In this document: positions 17,977 through 26,878 of the stretch, one piece after another | Layout: each line of letters opens with the position of its first letter | Numbering within the stretch: the stretch's first letter is position 1 | DNA from: Martinezella lusitana | Lineage (GTDB): Bacteria; Pseudomonadota; Alphaproteobacteria; Rhizobiales; Rhizobiaceae | Reading direction: 5' to 3' | NCBI RefSeq assembly: GCF_014207095.1 | Contig: NZ_JACHBG010000010.1 | Span: 62,001-126,000, forward strand | Length of the DNA: 64,000 nt | Notes under the pieces: generated by a model | Told to the model about the DNA's origin: nothing | What the model saw: only the letters and a program-made list of their open reading frames with translations | The model's database searches: none | Made by a program: the position numbers and the translations under genes

Positions 17977-19236
17977 ATGAGCATCATCATCACCTATCGT
18001 ATCGAAACGCCGGGCAACATCGAGGCAATGGCCCGCAAGATCGCCAGCGATCAGTCGACCGGTACCTTCGTCGCCGTTCCCGGCGAAACGGAAGAGCTCA
18101 AGGCGCGCGTGGCGGCGCGCGTTACGGCGATCCGTCCCCTGCCCGATAGAGAGCACCCAACCTGGCCAGAACTTCGCGATGGAGAAGGCCCGATCCACAG
18201 GGCCGATGTCGACATCGGCTTTCCGTTGGATGCGATCGGGACCGACCTTTCCGCGCTCATGACGATTGCGATCGGCGGCGTCTTCTCGATCAAGGGCATG
18301 ACCGGCATCCGCATTGTCGACATGAAGCTGCCCGAGGCCTTCCGTGACGCGCATCCTGGCCCACAGTTTGGCGTTGCCGGTAGTCTGCGCCTGACCGGCG
18401 TCAACGGGCGTCCGATTATCGGCACCATCGTCAAGCCGGCGCTCGGCTTGCGGCCGGCGGAAACGGCCGCGCTTGTTGGCGAATTGATCGGCTCCGGCGT
18501 CGATTTCATCAAGGACGACGAAAAGCTGATGAGCCCCGCCTACTCGCCGCTCAAGGAGCGCGTCGAGGCCATCATGCCGCTGATCCTCGATCATGAACAA
18601 AAGACGGGCAAGAAGGTGATGTATGCCTTCGGCATTTCGCATGCCGATCCCGACGAGATGATGCGCAATCACGATCTGGTGCTGAAGGCGGGCGGCAATT
18701 GCGCCGTCGTCAATATCAATTCGATCGGCTTCGGTGGCATGAGTTTCCTGCGCAAGCGGTCAGGGCTGGTTCTGCATGCGCATCGCAATGGCTGGGATGT
18801 GCTGACCCGCCATCCCGGCGCCGGCATGGACTTCAAGGTCTACCAGCAGTTCTGGCGCCTTCTCGGCGTCGATCAGTTTCAGATCAACGGCATCAGGGTC
18901 AAATACTGGGAGCCGGACGACAGTTTCGTCGAGTCCTTCAAGGCCATCAGCACGCCGCTCTTTGATCCATCCGACTGCCCGCTTCCCGTTGCAGGCTCCG
19001 GCCAATGGGGCGGTCAGGCGCCTGAGACCTATCAGCGCACAGGCAGAACCACGGATCTTCTCTATCTCTGCGGCGGCGGCATCGTCAGCCATCCTTTCGG
19101 GCCTGCTGCCGGCGTTCGCGCCATTCAGCAGGCCTGGCAGGCAGCGGTATCCGACATTCCGCTCTCCGACTATGCCAGGGACCATCCGGAACTCGCCGCC
19201 TCGATTGCGAAATTCAGTGACGGCAAGGACGCTTGA
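17977..19236 (+). CDS. oiaX: RuBisCO-like 3-oxo-isoapionate-4-phosphate transcarboxylase/hydrolase
   Basis: A 419-residue RuBisCO-like protein. Metal and carbamate residues are kept: K179, D181 and E182 in DFIKDDE; K153 in TIVKPALGL matches the RuBisCO proton-shuttling lysine. The usual loop-6 region is different, so it is not a CO2-fixing enzyme. In the published D-apiose pathways the RuBisCO-like OiaX cleaves 3-oxo-isoapionate 4-phosphate to glycolate and 3-phosphoglycerate. The assignment follows from the neighbours oiaK, apnO, apsD and apnL. The end overlaps a possible TTG start of oiaK. The box at 17902 lies 57 bp upstream. Confidence 0.88.
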   Translation: MSIIITYRIETPGNIEAMARKIASDQSTGTFVAVPGETEELKARVAARVTAIRPLPDREHPTWPELRDGEGPIHRADVDIGFPLDAIGTDLSALMTIAIGGVFSIKGMTGIRIVDMKLPEAFRDAHPGPQFGVAGSLRLTGVNGRPIIGTIVKPALGLRPAETAALVGELIGSGVDFIKDDEKLMSPAYSPLKERVEAIMPLILDHEQKTGKKVMYAFGISHADPDEMMRNHDLVLKAGGNCAVVNINSIGFGGMSFLRKRSGLVLHAHRNGWDVLTRHPGAGMDFKVYQQFWRLLGVDQFQINGIRVKYWEPDDSFVESFKAISTPLFDPSDCPLPVAGSGQWGGQAPETYQRTGRTTDLLYLCGGGIVSHPFGPAAGVRAIQQAWQAAVSDIPLSDYARDHPELAASIAKFSDGKDA

Positions 19237-19241
19237 CAGCA

Positions 19242-20576
19242 ATGTCCAAACTTCTCCTCAGCTATTACGGCGACGATTTCACCGGCTCGACTGACGTCAT
19301 GGAGGCCCTTGCCTCCAATGGCGTGCCGACTGCCCTCTTCCTTGGCATTCCAGACGAGGCCATGCTGGAGCGGTTCAAGGACTGCCGCGCCATCGGCATT
19401 GCCGGCACCAGCCGCAGCGAAACACCGCAATGGATGGACGAGCATCTGACGCCTCAATTCAAATGGCTTCGGAGCCTTGATGCCCCCATCTGCCACTACA
19501 AGGTCTGCTCGACCTTCGATTCCAGCCCGAGGGTCGGGAGCATCGGCAGAGCGATCGAGATCGGCAAGGCGCTTTTCGAGCAATCCGTCGTGCCCGTCAT
19601 CGTCGGGGCGCCCCAGCTGAAGCGCTACACCGCCTTCGGCCATCTCTTTGCGGCCTATCAGGGCCGAGTGTTCCGGATCGACCGGCATCCGGTCATGAGC
19701 CGCCATCCGGTCACACCGATGGATGAGGCCGATCTGGCCGCGCATCTGAGCAAGCAAACATCTCTTCACGTTGGTCTGGCCGACCTCGTCACGATCCGCG
19801 CAGCCGATGCCGACGAGCGGATCGATCAACTGGCCGCAGCCGGCGAAACCATCCTGCTGCTTGACGTCGACGGTCCGGAAACGCAGGCCGCCGCCGGTCA
19901 CCAGCTCTGGCGCCTTGCGAGCAAAGGCAACGCCTTCGTCGCCGGCTCCTCCGGCATTGAATATGCCCTTTTCAATGTCTGGCGCAGCGCAAGCCTGATC
20001 GGCGAAAAGCCGGATTTCGCAACCCCGGGCAAGGTCGATCGCCTGGCGGTCGTCTCCGGCAGCGTGTCGCCGACGACGGAGCGGCAAATCAGTCACGCCA
20101 AGGTTGAAGGCTTCGACTGTGTGGATCTCGACCCGTTGGCGCTTGTCGGCGAGAATGCCGGACAGACGCTGGACGCAGCCGTCGCGACAGGCATGGCCAG
20201 TCTGAAAGCTGGCCGCAGCGTCATTCTTCACACGGCACTCGGCCCTTCGGCCGACCGCGGCGGCGACATCGACCGCATACCCGGCGCTCGCCACCTCCTC
20301 GGTCAGGCGCTGGGAACCATCCTCCGACGATTGATCGAGCAGGAAAACCTCTGTCGCGCCGTTATTGCCGGCGGAGATACATCGAGCCACGCCCTGAAAG
20401 AACTCCGTGTCGAGGCGCTGACGACGCTTCTTCCATTGCCGCAAACGCCTGGATCGCCGCTGTGCTCTGCCCATGGCGGCTACGCGCCCACCAACGGCCT
20501 GCAGATCGCATTGAAGGGCGGGCAGGTCGGGACCGACGACTATTTCGCGCAAATCCGGGCCGGCAGGGCATCTTAG
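19242..20576 (+). CDS. oiaK: 3-oxo-isoapionate kinase (DUF1537 family)
   Basis: A 444-residue four-carbon-acid sugar kinase. The N-terminal domain begins YYGDDFTGSTDVMEAL, the substrate motif of DUF1537. The C-terminal ATP-binding domain carries VVSGSVSPTTERQI, VILHTALGP and IAGGDTSSHAL. In the apiose pathway it phosphorylates 3-oxo-isoapionate at C4. I chose ATG 19242; a TTG at 19233 overlapping the oiaX stop is an alternative. Cotranscribed with oiaX, whose substrate it makes. DUF1537 kinases act on several acids; context gives the specificity. Confidence 0.87.
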   Translation: MSKLLLSYYGDDFTGSTDVMEALASNGVPTALFLGIPDEAMLERFKDCRAIGIAGTSRSETPQWMDEHLTPQFKWLRSLDAPICHYKVCSTFDSSPRVGSIGRAIEIGKALFEQSVVPVIVGAPQLKRYTAFGHLFAAYQGRVFRIDRHPVMSRHPVTPMDEADLAAHLSKQTSLHVGLADLVTIRAADADERIDQLAAAGETILLLDVDGPETQAAAGHQLWRLASKGNAFVAGSSGIEYALFNVWRSASLIGEKPDFATPGKVDRLAVVSGSVSPTTERQISHAKVEGFDCVDLDPLALVGENAGQTLDAAVATGMASLKAGRSVILHTALGPSADRGGDIDRIPGARHLLGQALGTILRRLIEQENLCRAVIAGGDTSSHALKELRVEALTTLLPLPQTPGSPLCSAHGGYAPTNGLQIALKGGQVGTDDYFAQIRAGRAS

Positions 20577-20610
20577 CCTCGCCGCATCAATCCAATGGCA
20601 TACTCATTGA

Positions 20611-20622
20611 CTCATCATACCA
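20611..20622. promoter_or_regulatory. Apiose box 2 upstream of apnO
   Basis: CTCATCATACCA, within a longer TGGCATACTCATTGACTCAT stretch, lies 39 bp before the apnO start. It shares 11 of 12 bases with the box at 17909-17920 and all 12 with that at 28915-28926. It suggests that apnO and the genes behind it have their own regulated promoter. Confidence 0.7.
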
Positions 20623-20661
20623 CTTGCGCTACCACAATCTGAAAGTGAACGAGGTACCAAT

Positions 20662-21489
20662 ATGACTGCAATTGCTCTTTTCGGCGCCGGCGGCAAAATG
20701 GGCTACCGGCTCGCCAAGAACCTGAAAGGCTCGCGCTTTGACGTGCGCCATGTCGAGGTCAGCGATGCCGGCAAGGCTCGTTTGAAACATGATCTTTCCG
20801 TCGATTGCGTACCGGCCGACGCGGCACTCGACGGTGCCGAGGTCGTGATCCTCGCAGTGCCGGATACCGCGATCGGCAAGGTTGCCGCCGGCATCGTCGA
20901 CAAGCTCAAGCCGGGCACCATGGTCGTCGCGCTCGACGCTGCCGCGCCCTTTGCCGGCCATTTGCCGCAGCGCCAAGATCTGACCTATTTCGTCACCCAT
21001 CCATGCCATCCGCCGATCTTCAACGACGAGACCGAAATGCAGGCAAAGAAGGACCATTTCGGCGGTCTGTTTGCCAAGCAGCATATCGTTTCGGCACTGA
21101 TGCAGGGACCGGAGAGCGCCTATGGCCTCGGCGAGGAAATCGCCAAGGTCATCTGGGCACCCGTCATGCGGTCGCACCGCGTCACCGTCGAGCAGATGGC
21201 AATGCTCGAGCCGGGCCTTTCCGAAACCGTTTGCGCCTCGCTGCTGGTCATTATGCGTCAGGCCATGGACGAGTGCATCACCCGCGGCGTTCCAGCAGAA
21301 GCTGCCCGTGACTTCCTGCTCGGCCATATGAACGTGCTCGGTGCCGTCATCTTCAAGGAAGTCGACGGCGTGTTTTCCGACGCATGCAATAAGGCCATCG
21401 AATTCGGCATTCCTGCCCTGATGCGCGACGACTGGAAAAAGGTCTTCGAACCGCAGGAAATCGCCGAGAGCATCCGTCGCATCACCTGA
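20662..21489 (+). CDS. apnO: D-apionate oxidoisomerase
   Basis: A 275-residue NAD-dependent dehydrogenase of the phosphogluconate-dehydrogenase-like group. FGAGGKMGYRLAKNL is the dinucleotide loop, VVILAVPDTAIGKVA the second strand region, and THPCHPPIFNDE lies at the active site. The C-terminal half is helical. ApnO oxidises and rearranges D-apionate to 3-oxo-isoapionate, the substrate of OiaK. The ATG has GAGGTACC as SD. It is followed by a hairpin and the ABC genes on the same strand. Confidence 0.86.
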   Translation: MTAIALFGAGGKMGYRLAKNLKGSRFDVRHVEVSDAGKARLKHDLSVDCVPADAALDGAEVVILAVPDTAIGKVAAGIVDKLKPGTMVVALDAAAPFAGHLPQRQDLTYFVTHPCHPPIFNDETEMQAKKDHFGGLFAKQHIVSALMQGPESAYGLGEEIAKVIWAPVMRSHRVTVEQMAMLEPGLSETVCASLLVIMRQAMDECITRGVPAEAARDFLLGHMNVLGAVIFKEVDGVFSDACNKAIEFGIPALMRDDWKKVFEPQEIAESIRRIT

Positions 21490-21501
21490 TCGACGTCCCC
21501 G

Positions 21502-21520
21502 GGGAGGGTACCGCCCTCCC
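21502..21520 (+). terminator. Hairpin after apnO
   Basis: GGGAGGG, loop TACCG, CCCTCCC, then TTT. The T-run is short, so it may be a leaky terminator or an mRNA-processing boundary before the binding-protein gene, which has its own strong SD. Confidence 0.5.
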
Positions 21521-21569
21521 TTTGCCGCCCTGCCGGGAACAGGGCCTGTTTCATAACTGGGAGGAGACC

Positions 21570-22511
21570 ATGAAACTGACGCGTAAACTGACACTTGCAG
21601 CTTTTGCCGGTGTGCTTGCTCTGGGAACGGCAATGCCGGCTTTTTCGGCCCATCTGATCGCAATCATCACGCCGGCCCACGATAATCCGTTCTTCAAGGC
21701 CGAGGCGGTCGGCGCCGAAGCGAAGGCGAAAGAGCTGGGCTATGAAGCGCTCGTGATGACCCATGACGACGATGCCAACAAGCAGTCGCAAGTCATCGAC
21801 ACGGCAATCGGGCGCGGTGCCAAGGCCATCATTCTCGACAATGCCGGCGCAGATGCGACCGTCGCCGCCGTCAAGAAGGCCAAGGATGCAGGCATCCCCT
21901 CCTTCCTTATCGACCGTGAAATCAACGCCACTGGCGTTGCGGCAGCCCAGATCGTTTCCAACAACTATCAGGGCGCCCAGCTCGGTGCTCAGGAATTCGT
22001 CAAGCTGATGGGCGAGAAGGGCAATTACGTCGAGCTTGTTGGCAAGGAATCCGACACCAATGCCGGCATCCGTTCTCAGGGCTATCACGATGTCATCAAT
22101 GATTTTCCGGACCTGAAACTCGTCGCCAAACAGTCGGCAAACTGGAGCCAGACCGAGGCATACGCCAAGATGGAAACCATTCTCCAGGCAAATCCGGATA
22201 TCAAGGGAGTGATCTCGGGCAACGACACGATGGCGATGGGTGCGATTGCCGCACTTCAGGCAGCCGGCCGCAAGGATGTGATCGTTGTTGGCTTCGATGG
22301 GTCGAACGACGTACGCGATTCCATCAAGGCCGGTGGCATCAAGGCAACCGTGCTCCAGCCAGCCTATGCCCAGGCACAGATGGCCGTGCAGCAGGCCGAT
22401 GCGTACATCAAGAACAAAACCGTGCCGAAGGAGGAGAAGCAATTGATGGATTGCATTCTCATCAACACCGGCAATGCCGACAAGCTCGAAACCTTCGCGC
22501 TCAAGAACTAA
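21570..22511 (+). CDS. Sugar ABC transporter binding protein (RbsB type), probable D-apiose binding
   Basis: A 313-residue periplasmic protein of the ribose/xylose (type I) fold. The signal peptide MKLTRKLTLAAFAGVLALG ends near AFS-AHL. Hinge and ligand phrases include TPAHDNPFFKAEAVG, LIDREINATG and GNDTMAMGAIAAL. The ATG at 21570 follows GGAGGAG. It opens the ABC part of the operon; the neighbours apnO, apsD and apnL point to D-apiose or a relative as ligand, which is inferred. Confidence 0.88.
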   Translation: MKLTRKLTLAAFAGVLALGTAMPAFSAHLIAIITPAHDNPFFKAEAVGAEAKAKELGYEALVMTHDDDANKQSQVIDTAIGRGAKAIILDNAGADATVAAVKKAKDAGIPSFLIDREINATGVAAAQIVSNNYQGAQLGAQEFVKLMGEKGNYVELVGKESDTNAGIRSQGYHDVINDFPDLKLVAKQSANWSQTEAYAKMETILQANPDIKGVISGNDTMAMGAIAALQAAGRKDVIVVGFDGSNDVRDSIKAGGIKATVLQPAYAQAQMAVQQADAYIKNKTVPKEEKQLMDCILINTGNADKLETFALKN

Positions 22512-22529
22512 CGGCAACCCATGCAGCGG

Positions 22530-22554
22530 CGGAGAGCGTGCAGCACGCTCTCCG
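22530..22554 (+). terminator. Perfect 11-bp hairpin after the RbsB-type gene
   Basis: CGGAGAGCGTG, loop CAG, CACGCTCTCCG, then TATTGTTT. It sits 18 bp after the binding-protein stop and before the lipoprotein gene. Such a structure would let the binding protein be made in excess over the membrane genes by protecting or terminating the upstream message. Confidence 0.65.
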
Positions 22555-22586
22555 TATTGTTTCATCGAGAAATTGAGGTGCATTGC

Positions 22587-23231
22587 ATGGCGAGGATCGT
22601 AGGGGTGATTGTGGCCATCATGCTGGTCACAGCACTACCCGGATGCAAGATCGTCAAGACGCCCACGGCCGAGGAAAAGGCTGCTGCAGAGGCAAAGAAC
22701 GCTTTCGATCCAACGGCGCGGGTCGATGCCATCTGGCAGTCGCAGGCGGTATCGGATCTTGATAGGCGCGCCGGCGACCTGAAGACAGTGCAGCAATTGG
22801 CGGCCGCAAGCCCGGATGAGGCTGGAGCCAAATTCGGCAACCCGCGCAAGCAATCCGGCTCGCCGTGGACCTTTGCGGTGAAACTCGGCGGCAAGATCGT
22901 CGCGGTCGACACAGCATCCCGTGCTGCGACGGTGGATGTGGACGTCGATGGCGACGGCAAGCCCGATGCCAAGGTCCAGATCGGACCTGCCATCCGTGGA
23001 ACGGCAATTCGCGATGCGCTTGAATTCGTCGACTTCAACAGTTTCAAGAACCAGATCGAATGGGCACAGTTCGGCAAAGCTTTCAACGAGAAGGTCAATA
23101 CGTCCTTTCTCGCCGCCCTGCCGCGTGACGGTCTCGCAGGCAAGACGATCAATGTGACAGGGGCGTTCCCGCAGCCTGCCTCGGGGCAGTTGCCGCTGAT
23201 AACGCCTTCAGCTCTGACCTTGGGCCAATGA
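22587..23231 (+). CDS. DUF2291-type periplasmic lipoprotein
   Basis: A 214-residue protein with a lipoprotein signal (VGVIVAIMLVTALPGC; Cys about residue 19) and an SD TTGAGGTG before ATG 22587. The body (FDPTARVDAIWQSQAV, VDVDVDGDGKPDAKVQIGP) matches the DUF2291 family found inside many ribose-type ABC operons. Its role there is not known; an accessory to the transporter is likely. The stop overlaps the ATPase start (ATGA). Confidence 0.78.
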   Translation: MARIVGVIVAIMLVTALPGCKIVKTPTAEEKAAAEAKNAFDPTARVDAIWQSQAVSDLDRRAGDLKTVQQLAAASPDEAGAKFGNPRKQSGSPWTFAVKLGGKIVAVDTASRAATVDVDVDGDGKPDAKVQIGPAIRGTAIRDALEFVDFNSFKNQIEWAQFGKAFNEKVNTSFLAALPRDGLAGKTINVTGAFPQPASGQLPLITPSALTLGQ

Positions 23232-24781
23232 CGATGGGCACCGCATCCGGCAATGACATTATCCTGCGCCTGGAGGAGGTCTCCAAGGTCTATTCCGGCA
23301 TCGTCGCAGTGAAGCGCGCCAATCTCGAACTCCATCGCGGCTCGGTCAATGTACTCGTCGGTGAAAACGGCGCCGGCAAGTCGACACTGATGAAGATCAT
23401 AGCAGGCGTCGAACGCCCGACTTCGGGTCGCATTCTGCTTGAGGGCCAGGAGGTCTCCTTCAGCAGTCCGGCCGATGCCCAGGCACGCGGCATCGGCATG
23501 ATTTTCCAGGAGCTCAACCTTTTCGCCAACATGTCGGTCGCCGAGAACATGTTCGCGACCCGCGAAATCACGCGCGGCATTCTCGGCATCGATCACAAGG
23601 CTCAGATCGACAGGGCAAACGGGTTTCTGAGGAAGCTCGACGCTGACATCAGTGCCGAGACCATGGTCGAGGATCTTCCCATCGGGCAACAGCAGCTGGT
23701 CGAGATCGCCAAGGCGATTTCGCTTGATGCCCGCATTTTGATCATGGACGAACCGACATCGGCCCTTTCGGCAGCCGAGGTCGATATTCTCTTCAAGGTC
23801 ATTGCCGAGCTGAAGGCACAGGGCGTTGCGATCGTCTATATCTCGCACCGGTTGGAAGAGCTCATGCGCATCGGCGACTATATCACCGTTTTGCGCGACG
23901 GGCAGATCACAGGCCAGGCCATGGTTCGCGACATCGATACGCAGTGGATCGTCCGCTCGATGATCGGGTCCGATGCCAAGGTCTTTGCCAAATCCGGCAA
24001 TCATGCGATCGGCAAGGAGGCCTTTCGCGTCGAGGATATCAGCCTGCCGAGGCGCACCGGCGGCCTTTCCGTCGATCATGTCTCGCTTTCCGTGCATGCC
24101 GGCGAAATCCTCGGCATATACGGACTGATGGGTGCCGGGCGCAGCGAATTCTTCGAATGCGTGATGGGCCGGCACGCGCATTCGGCCGGGCGGATTTTCA
24201 TCGAGGGCGAGGAGGTCCGCGCCCGCGACACCACTCGGCGCATCCGCAAGGGGCTGGCCCTGATCCCCGAAGATCGCCAGCGCGAAGGATTGGTGCAGGT
24301 CTTGTCGATCGCCAGCAATCTGACGCTTGCGAGCCTCAGTCGCTTCGCCCGTCTCTTCGTTCACATCAATGCAACAGCGGAAAAGACCGCCATTCGCGAC
24401 ATGATCCGCGATCTCGCAATCAAGGCGCCCAATCCGGATTTCGAGGTCACTTCCATGTCGGGCGGCAACCAGCAGAAGGTGGTCATCGGCAAGGCTTTGA
24501 TGACTGACCCCAAGGTGCTCTTGATGGATGAACCGAGCCGCGGCATCGATGTCGGCGCCAAGGCCGACGTCTTCCGCACCATGCGCCGGCTCGCCGGCAA
24601 CGGGCTGGCAATCTTGTTTTCAACATCGGACCTTGAAGAGGTCATGGCACTTTCAGACCGCATCGCCGTGCTCAGCAACGGCAAGCTCGTGACCATTCTC
24701 GACAGAAGCGAAGCCACCGAAGAGGCCATCATCAAAGCATCGGCCAAGGGACACGGACATACAGGGAAACTCGCATCATGA
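23228..24781 (+). CDS. Sugar ABC ATPase, RbsA type (tandem NBDs)
   Basis: A 517-residue protein with two nucleotide-binding domains. The first has a full Walker A GENGAGKST, the signature region IGQQQLVEIAKAI and Walker B ILIMDEPTSAL. The second has a degenerate P-loop GLMGAGRSE with SGGNQQKVVIGKAL and LLMDEPSRGID, as is usual for RbsA/XylG proteins. It powers the apiose-linked importer. Both ends overlap their neighbours by four bases, showing tight coupling. Confidence 0.92.
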   Translation: MTMGTASGNDIILRLEEVSKVYSGIVAVKRANLELHRGSVNVLVGENGAGKSTLMKIIAGVERPTSGRILLEGQEVSFSSPADAQARGIGMIFQELNLFANMSVAENMFATREITRGILGIDHKAQIDRANGFLRKLDADISAETMVEDLPIGQQQLVEIAKAISLDARILIMDEPTSALSAAEVDILFKVIAELKAQGVAIVYISHRLEELMRIGDYITVLRDGQITGQAMVRDIDTQWIVRSMIGSDAKVFAKSGNHAIGKEAFRVEDISLPRRTGGLSVDHVSLSVHAGEILGIYGLMGAGRSEFFECVMGRHAHSAGRIFIEGEEVRARDTTRRIRKGLALIPEDRQREGLVQVLSIASNLTLASLSRFARLFVHINATAEKTAIRDMIRDLAIKAPNPDFEVTSMSGGNQQKVVIGKALMTDPKVLLMDEPSRGIDVGAKADVFRTMRRLAGNGLAILFSTSDLEEVMALSDRIAVLSNGKLVTILDRSEATEEAIIKASAKGHGHTGKLAS

Positions 24782-25842
24782 CGGCAGACACATCCTCCGC
24801 CTTTGCGGCCAATCGCTCGAACGGCTCCGTCCTCCTGACGTTGATGAAGCTCAGGACCTTCATTGCGCTCTTTGCGGTGATCATCTTCTTTGCGATCTTC
24901 GCGCCGAACTTCACCTCGACCGCCAACGTCATCCTGATGTCGAAACACGTGGCGCTCAACGCCTTTCTCGCCATGGGCATGACCTTCGTAATCGTGACCG
25001 GCGACATTGACCTCTCCGTGGGTTCGATCGTCGGACTTTGCGGCATGGTGGCCGGCGCCCTCATTCTCAACGGCGTCGAACTGCCGATCGGCTATACCGT
25101 CTACTTCAACATCTACGAGATCATTCTCATCACCCTTGCCGTCGGGCTGCTGATCGGGCTCATCAACGGTCTGCTCATCACCAAGCTCAACGTCGCCCCC
25201 TTCATCGCCACGCTCGGAACGCTCTATGTCGCCCGCGGCCTGGCGCTCCTGTCTTCGGACGGCCAGACCTTTCCGAACCTGGTCGGGCGGCCGGAATATG
25301 ACACGACCGGTTTCGACGTGTTCGGCGCCGGACGCCTGTTCGGCCTTCCGGTTTCGATCTGGATCCTGATCGTTCTGGCCCTGATCGCCGCCTATGTTGC
25401 CCGCTCGACGCCGATCGGCCGGCACATCTTCGCCGTCGGCGGAAACGAGCGCGCCGCTCGCATGTCCGGCATTCGCGTCGATGTGGTCAAGATTTTCGTC
25501 TATATGTTTTCCGGCCTATGTGCCGCCATCGTCGGCATTGTCATTTCGTCGGAGCTGATGGCGGCGCATCCTGCAACGGGTGAAAGTTTCGAACTGAATG
25601 CGATTGCAGCAGCCGTGCTCGGCGGCACCTCCATGTCGGGCGGTCGCGGCACCATAGGCGGTACTATCATCGGCGCCTTCGTCATCGGCATCCTTTCGGA
25701 CGGTTTGGTGATGATGGGCGTGTCATCCTTCTGGCAGATGGTTATCAAGGGGCTGGTCATTATCATCGCTGTGGTCGTGGACCAGGCGCAGCGACGCCTG
25801 CAGCAGCGCGTCACTCTCATGCAAATGGCAAAGGCAGGTTGA
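24778..25842 (+). CDS. Sugar ABC permease, RbsC type
   Basis: A 354-residue permease with about ten hydrophobic helices. Family phrases: TGDIDLSVGSIVGLCGM, GTLYVARGLALL, FAVGGNERAARMSGI and GGTSMSGGRGTIGG. It forms the membrane channel of the apiose-linked CUT2 importer. One base separates its stop from apsD. Confidence 0.91.
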   Translation: MTADTSSAFAANRSNGSVLLTLMKLRTFIALFAVIIFFAIFAPNFTSTANVILMSKHVALNAFLAMGMTFVIVTGDIDLSVGSIVGLCGMVAGALILNGVELPIGYTVYFNIYEIILITLAVGLLIGLINGLLITKLNVAPFIATLGTLYVARGLALLSSDGQTFPNLVGRPEYDTTGFDVFGAGRLFGLPVSIWILIVLALIAAYVARSTPIGRHIFAVGGNERAARMSGIRVDVVKIFVYMFSGLCAAIVGIVISSELMAAHPATGESFELNAIAAAVLGGTSMSGGRGTIGGTIIGAFVIGILSDGLVMMGVSSFWQMVIKGLVIIIAVVVDQAQRRLQQRVTLMQMAKAG

Positions 25843-25843
25843 A

Positions 25844-26878
25844 ATGGCGGAACTCAAAGGCGCATTGATTGGTTGCGGTTTCTTCGCAATCAATCAGATG
25901 CACGCATGGCAGGACGTGAAGGGTGCTCAAATCGTCGCGATCTGCGACCGGGACCCCGAGCGACTGAAGCTCGTCGGCGACCAGTTCGGCATCGAGCGTC
26001 GCTATGGTGATGCTGCGGCCATGTTTGCGGATGGCGGCTTCGATTTCGTCGATATCGCAACGACGGTGGCAAGTCACCGCGCTCTGGTGGAAATGGCGGC
26101 TTCCCATAAAGTCCCGGCGATCTGCCAGAAGCCCTTTGCAAAGACCCTGGGCGATGCCAAGGCAATGGTCGCCTTGTGCGCCCAGGCCGGCGTGCCGCTG
26201 ATGGTGCATGAGAATTTCCGCTGGCAGACGCCCATCCAGGCGGTCAAGACGGTTCTCCGATCGGGTGCGATCGGCGACCCCTTCTGGGGCCGTTTCTCCT
26301 TCCGGTCCGGCTTTGATGTTTTCTCCGGCCAGCCCTATCTTGCCGAAGGCGAGCGCTTCATCATCGAGGATCTCGGCATCCATACGCTCGACATCGCCCG
26401 CTTCATTCTCGGTGATGTCGCCACGCTGACGGCCCGCACGAAGCGGGTCAATCCGGCGATCAAGGGCGAGGATGTCGCCACGATCCTGCTCGACCACGAG
26501 AGCGGCGCGACGTCGATCGTCGACGTCAGCTATGCTTCCAGGCTTTCCACGGAGCCCTTCCCGGAAACGCTGATTGAACTCGACGGCACGAAGGGTTCGA
26601 TCAGGCTGTCGCAGGGCTATCGTCTCGAGGTCACTGGACCCGACGGCGTTGCGATCTCCGATGTCTCGCCACAGCTTCTCTCCTGGGCGTCGCGGCCCTG
26701 GCATAATATTCAGGAAAGCGTTCTGGCGATCCAGCAGCATTGGGCCGACCGGCTGGCAGACGGCACAGAGACATCCACGTCCGGAGCAGACAATCTCAAA
26801 ACGCTCGCGCTTGTCGAAGCCGCCTACGATAGTGCAGCGAGCGGGCGTACGGTCGATATCGGAGCATTGCTGCAATGA
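25844..26878 (+). CDS. apsD: D-apiose dehydrogenase (Gfo/Idh/MocA family)
   Basis: A 344-residue NAD(P)-dependent dehydrogenase. GALIGCGFFAINQMHAW starts the Rossmann fold. CQKPFAKT holds the conserved catalytic lysine of the family (usually EKP). ENFRWQ and DLGIHTLDIARF provide the substrate-site His and Asp. ApsD oxidises D-apiose to D-apionolactone in the cytoplasm. It is embedded between the importer and apnL and overlaps apnL by four bases. Family members have many substrates; context decides here. Confidence 0.86.
   Translation: MAELKGALIGCGFFAINQMHAWQDVKGAQIVAICDRDPERLKLVGDQFGIERRYGDAAAMFADGGFDFVDIATTVASHRALVEMAASHKVPAICQKPFAKTLGDAKAMVALCAQAGVPLMVHENFRWQTPIQAVKTVLRSGAIGDPFWGRFSFRSGFDVFSGQPYLAEGERFIIEDLGIHTLDIARFILGDVATLTARTKRVNPAIKGEDVATILLDHESGATSIVDVSYASRLSTEPFPETLIELDGTKGSIRLSQGYRLEVTGPDGVAISDVSPQLLSWASRPWHNIQESVLAIQQHWADRLADGTETSTSGADNLKTLALVEAAYDSAASGRTVDIGALLQ

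Noticed and set aside
17977..19236. A CO2-fixing RuBisCO
   Set aside because: The metal-site residues are present, but the neighbours are all apiose genes and there is no phosphoribulokinase or small subunit; it is a RuBisCO-like protein.
22562..24364. Long leftward open frame opposite the lipoprotein and ATPase genes
   Set aside because: Shadow of two well-supported genes; its composition is typical of antisense frames.
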